The position numbers and the translations under genes were made by a program. The notes beneath the pieces are model-generated. The model was not told the DNA's origin, made no database searches, and saw nothing but the letters and a program-made list of their open reading frames with translations. Positions 60,954-64,000 of a stretch of 64,000 nt of DNA are shown piece by piece (positions within the stretch are counted from its first letter, which is position 1; every line of letters begins with the position of its first letter). This stretch comes from Streptomyces sp. NK15101 (GTDB lineage: Bacteria > Actinomycetota > Actinomycetes > Streptomycetales > Streptomycetaceae), in the NCBI RefSeq assembly GCF_020400725.1, contig NZ_JAINVG010000027.1, forward strand, positions 24,959 to 88,958. The letters run 5' to 3'.

Positions 60954-62162
60954 CTACGCGCCGTCGTCCGCCGCCGACGCCCTGTGGACGACTCGTCCCA
61001 GCTCCGACAGCACGCCGTCCGTGTGCTCGCCCAGGCGCGGGGGAGCGGTGCGGTAGGAGGGCGGGGTGAGGCCGAGCCGGATCGGGTGGGCGACCTGACC
61101 GGGGCCGGCCGCGGACTCGGGGACGCGCGGCGCGAGCCCGAGGCGGTCGGCGAGGTCGAAGGCGGCCGCCAGGTCGTTGATCGGACCGCAGGGCACGCCG
61201 GCCGCGGTGAGCTCCTCGAACCAGCCGTCGGCGGTACGGGTGCCGAGCGGGCCGGCCAGGGCCTCGACCAGCTCCTCCCGGTGGGCGACCCGGGCCGTGT
61301 TCGTCGCGAAGCGGGGGTCCCCGGCGAGCTCCGGCCGGCCGAGCCGCTCGCACAGCGCCCCGAACTGCCGGTCGTTGCCCACGGCGAGGACCAGCGGCCG
61401 GTCCCGCGCCTCGAACACCTCGTACGGGGCGATGCTCGGGTGCCTGTTGCCCATCGCACGCGGCACGACCCCGGCCCCCAGGTGGGCGGCGGCCTGGTTG
61501 GTGAGCGCCGAGAGGAGCGAGCCGAGCAGGGAGACCTCGACCCGCTGGCCCTCGCCGGTCCGTTCCCGGTGGCGCAGGGCGGCGAGCACGCCGAGGCCCG
61601 CGTGGAGGCCGGTGATGACGTCGACCAGGGCGACCCCCGCCTTCGTGCCCTGCCCGTCCGGCTCGCCCGTCACGCTCATGAGGCCGCCCATGGCCTGGAC
61701 GAGCAGGTCGTAGCCCGGCAGCCGGGCGCCCCCGGCGGTGCCGAAGCCGGTCACCGAGCAGTAGACGAGCCCGGGATTGCCCGCGCGCAGCTCCTCGTAC
61801 CCGAGGCCGAGCTTCTCCATCGTGCCGGGGCGGAAGTTCTCGACGAGGACGTCCGCGCGGTCCACGATCGCGCGCGCCGCGGCCAGGTCGTCGGGGTCCG
61901 TGAGGTCGAGCGACACGGAGCGCTTGTTCCGGTTCACACCGAGGAAGTACGTGGCCTCTCCCGCGGCGAACGGCGGGCCCCACGCGCGCGTGTCGTCCCC
62001 CGAGCCCGGCCGTTCGATCTTGATCACGTCCGCGCCCAGATCGGCGAGGAGCATCGTCATGTACGGCCCGGCGAGCACCCGGCCGAAATCGGCGACGACG
62101 ATCCCGGACAGGGCTCCGCCCGTCGGTGGCGTTCCCGGTGTGCCCGGCTGAGCTGCGTGCAT
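60954..62162 (-). CDS. CaiB/BaiF family-III CoA transferase
   Basis: 402 residues. Family III features include VADFGRVLAGPYMTMLLADL, GADVIKIERPGSGDDTR, NRNKRSVSLDL and the catalytic Asp in GYDLLVQAMGGLMSVTG. GAGGGA precedes the ATG at 62162. It is divergent from a glutaryl-CoA dehydrogenase-like gene. The human enzyme SUGCT, which makes glutaryl-CoA from glutarate, is of this family, so glutarate activation is a reasonable inference. Not proven from sequence. Confidence 0.9.
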   Translation of the reverse strand: MHAAQPGTPGTPPTGGALSGIVVADFGRVLAGPYMTMLLADLGADVIKIERPGSGDDTRAWGPPFAAGEATYFLGVNRNKRSVSLDLTDPDDLAAARAIVDRADVLVENFRPGTMEKLGLGYEELRAGNPGLVYCSVTGFGTAGGARLPGYDLLVQAMGGLMSVTGEPDGQGTKAGVALVDVITGLHAGLGVLAALRHRERTGEGQRVEVSLLGSLLSALTNQAAAHLGAGVVPRAMGNRHPSIAPYEVFEARDRPLVLAVGNDRQFGALCERLGRPELAGDPRFATNTARVAHREELVEALAGPLGTRTADGWFEELTAAGVPCGPINDLAAAFDLADRLGLAPRVPESAAGPGQVAHPIRLGLTPPSYRTAPPRLGEHTDGVLSELGRVVHRASAADDGA

Positions 62163-62205
62163 GCGATTTCCCTCGCTCTCGCTGGAGGACCGGAGGCCGG
62201 AGACG

Positions 62206-62339
62206 GGATCCGGGCGACCGGAGGTCGGATCCATGCGAAGGGAGCCTGGATCCCACAACTGCAGAGGGGATCCAAGTGATTGGAGATTGGATCCAATCGG
62301 ACCGTACGGCTCGGATGTGGGATTTTCAATACTGGATCC
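62206..62339. promoter_or_regulatory. Six GGATCC sites, five phased at 20-21 bp
   Basis: GGATCC starts at 62206, 62227, 62248, 62268, 62289 and 62334. The first five are spaced 21, 21, 20 and 21 bp; the last is 45 bp on. The fifth is the centre of a perfect 14-bp palindrome, GATTGGATCCAATC at 62285-62298; the sixth is close to it (ACTGGATCCAAT). The array lies between divergent CaiB-type and acyl-CoA dehydrogenase genes, and suits cooperative binding of a GntR dimer on one face of the DNA. Confidence 0.75.
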
Positions 62340-62401
62340 AATATCCGATCGGGGGCTACGCTTCGGCTCGCCGAGTTGCCACAGTCGCCAGGAGGCCGTC
62401 C

Positions 62402-63583
62402 GTGAAGTCGCCGTCCACCCCCGTCCACCCCTTCGACCTGCTCGCCGTCGACGGACTCCTGACCGACGAGGAGCGGGAGATCCGGAACACCGTCCGCGCC
62501 GCCGCCGACCGCGAGCTGCGGCCGCACGTCGCCGGCTGGTTCGAGAAGGGCGAGATCCCCGCCCGCGAGCTCGCCCGCACCCTCGGCGGCATCGGCGTGC
62601 TCGGCATGCACCTGGAGGGCTACGGCTGCGCGGGCACCAACTCCGTCGCGTACGGTCTCGCCTGTCTGGAGCTGGAGGCCGTCGACTCCGGACTGCGCTC
62701 CCTCGTCTCCGTACAGGGCTCCCTCGCCATGTACGCGATCTGGAAGTACGGCTCCGAGGAGCAGAAGCAGCGCTGGCTGCCGAAGATGGCGGCCGGCGAG
62801 TACATCGGCTGCTTCGGACTCACCGAGCCGGACGCCGGATCCGACCCCGGTGCCATGCGGACCAACGCCAAGCGGGACGGCTCCGACTGGGTCCTGAACG
62901 GCACCAAGATGTGGATCACCAACGGTTCGGTGGCCGACGTCGCCGTCGTCTGGGCGCGCACCGAGGACGGCGTCCGCGGCTTCCTCGTCCCGGCCGGCAC
63001 CCCCGGCTTCAGCGCCCCCGAGGTCAAGATGAAGCTCTCGCTGCGCGCGAGCGTCACCAGCGAGCTCGTCTTCGAGGACGTGCGGCTGCCCGCCGACGCC
63101 GTGCTGCCGGAGGCCCGCGGCCTCTCCGGCCCGCTCGGCTGCCTCAACGAGGCCCGCTTCGGCATCGTCTTCGGCGCGCTCGGCGCCGCCCGCGACTGCC
63201 TGGAGACCGCGATCTCCTACGCCAGGGACCGGGTCGTCTTCGCCCGCTCCCTCGCCTCCTACCAGCTGACCCAGCAGAAGCTCGCCGACATGTCCGTCGA
63301 GCTCGGCAAGGGCATGCTCCTCGCCCTCCACCTCGGCCGGCTCAAGGACGCGGGCGCGCTCACCCCCGAACAGGTCAGCGTGGGCAAGCTCAACAACGTC
63401 CGCGAGGCCATCGCGATCGCCCGCGAGTGCCGCACGATCCTGGGCGCCAACGGCATCACCCTCGAATACCCGGTGCTGCGCCACGCCAACAACCTGGAGT
63501 CGGTGCTCACCTACGAGGGCACGAGCGAGGTCCACTCGCTGGTCATCGGCAAGGCGCTGACCGGCGAGCAGGCCTTCCGCTGA
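62402..63583 (+). CDS. Acyl-CoA dehydrogenase, glutaryl-CoA dehydrogenase-like
   Basis: 393 residues. The flavin and substrate regions are GCFGLTEPDAGSDPGAMRTN and WVLNGTKMWITNGSVADVAV; LTYEGTSEVHSLVIG carries the catalytic Glu. The SVQGSLAMYAIWKYGSEEQK stretch is typical of glutaryl-CoA dehydrogenase, which converts glutaryl-CoA to crotonyl-CoA. GGAGG lies 7 bases before the GTG at 62402. Divergent from the CaiB-type gene and likely controlled with it. Confidence 0.92.
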   Translation: MKSPSTPVHPFDLLAVDGLLTDEEREIRNTVRAAADRELRPHVAGWFEKGEIPARELARTLGGIGVLGMHLEGYGCAGTNSVAYGLACLELEAVDSGLRSLVSVQGSLAMYAIWKYGSEEQKQRWLPKMAAGEYIGCFGLTEPDAGSDPGAMRTNAKRDGSDWVLNGTKMWITNGSVADVAVVWARTEDGVRGFLVPAGTPGFSAPEVKMKLSLRASVTSELVFEDVRLPADAVLPEARGLSGPLGCLNEARFGIVFGALGAARDCLETAISYARDRVVFARSLASYQLTQQKLADMSVELGKGMLLALHLGRLKDAGALTPEQVSVGKLNNVREAIAIARECRTILGANGITLEYPVLRHANNLESVLTYEGTSEVHSLVIGKALTGEQAFR

Positions 63584-63586
63584 GCC

Positions 63587-63605
63587 ACCGGGACACCGTC
63601 CCGGT
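63587..63605. terminator. Short terminator-like hairpin
   Basis: ACCGGGAC and its complement GTCCCGGT form an 8-bp perfect stem with a 3-base loop between the convergent dehydrogenase and FBP-domain genes. Confidence 0.55.
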
Positions 63606-63608
63606 CCC

Positions 63609-64000
63609 TCAGCCCGTCGTCACCCGGTCCAGGAACGCGTCCAGGTTGCCCGTCAGACGCGCGACCTGCTCGTCGAGGGTGAGGGACTCCTCGTGGCGCC
63701 GGTGGCGCAGCTTCGGCTGCCGCCGGCCCCGGACGTAGAGGGAGCAGGCGAGATCGGCGCAGAGGTAGATGCCGACCGTGTTCCCCTCGCGGCCGCGGCT
63801 GCCGGCCAGCGGCGCCACCAGGAGCGTGACGCCCGAGGAGGCGTGCGCGGTCAGGCAGACCTGGCACATGCTCGACTTCACGGCGCTGGTCCGGCCGGTG
63901 GCGGGGACCCGCAGGGTCACGCCGAGCGGCCCGTCCTCGCGCGGCACGACCAGGTGCGCCCGCAGGGGCGCGCCCGGGTCCACCCAGCCGAGGAAGTCCA
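63609..64000 (-). CDS. FBP-domain protein (5' end beyond window)
   Basis: About 130 C-terminal codons are present. The Cys-rich pattern MCQVCLTAHASSGVTLLVAP and YLCADLACSLYVRGRR fits an FBP (elongation factor G-binding, FusB-like) zinc-binding domain. It ends RLTGNLDAFLDRVTTG at a TGA at 63609. The gene begins outside the window; the frame is open to 64000. Such proteins can bind EF-G. Function here is not established. Confidence 0.8.
   Translation of the reverse strand, partial: DFLGWVDPGAPLRAHLVVPREDGPLGVTLRVPATGRTSAVKSSMCQVCLTAHASSGVTLLVAPLAGSRGREGNTVGIYLCADLACSLYVRGRRQPKLRHRRHEESLTLDEQVARLTGNLDAFLDRVTTG

Overview
The window is high-GC actinobacterial DNA, almost certainly from a Streptomyces. 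It holds a WhiB-type iron-sulphur regulator, SpoIIE-type phosphatases with RsbW-like kinases and STAS proteins, a DUF574 methyltransferase, an MDMPI (mycothiol-type) enzyme, many GTG starts and several probable leaderless promoters. I found no rRNA, tRNA or CRISPR array. The many broken genes and IS remnants suggest an accessory or chromosome-arm region; some frameshifts in G/C runs could be sequencing errors.

0-22 kb: dihydroxyacetone kinase genes (dhaK, part of dhaL) lead into a zone of signalling genes and decayed mobile DNA. Intact genes are an RsbW-like ATPase, a 1438-residue soluble hybrid histidine kinase with seven HAMP-like repeats, an overlapping ANTAR-GAF-PAS-SpoIIE phosphatase, a phospholipase D-like protein, phnA, an overlapping arsR-sulP-ATPase set followed by a STAS gene, a WhiB protein and a second SpoIIE phosphatase. 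Remnants include IS5- and IS701-type transposases, a sigma factor fragment, a STAS fragment, an ATPase tail and a 22-bp copy of the start of dhaK.

22-37 kb: a fused small-molecule kinase/class III aminotransferase with an Lrp regulator, a two-subunit CoA transferase and a secreted serine beta-lactamase-like protein. A scar joins an ABC permease fragment to a histidine kinase fragment. A glycosyltransferase follows, then a polyhydroxybutyrate-use group: secreted depolymerase, secreted hydrolase (frameshifted), 3-hydroxybutyrate dehydrogenase, MFS carrier and a GAF/PucR regulator. With the CoA transferase this could take polymer to acetoacetyl-CoA.

38-60 kb: mostly single genes: acetyltransferase, dienelactone hydrolase, two GlxA-type regulators, methyltransferase, VOC protein, multicopper oxidase, DUF952, LysR, oxidoreductase, MDMPI protein, DUF1876, CBS-BON protein, beta-propeller, a GH5 glycosidase stopped by an in-frame TAG, a secreted dipeptidase-like protein with TetR, a lipoprotein and a coiled-coil protein.

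60-64 kb: a GntR regulator, a CaiB-type CoA transferase and a divergent glutaryl-CoA dehydrogenase-like gene. The 239-bp intergenic region carries six GGATCC sites, five of them spaced 20-21 bp. The pair resembles a glutarate (lysine breakdown) module. The window ends inside an FBP-domain gene.
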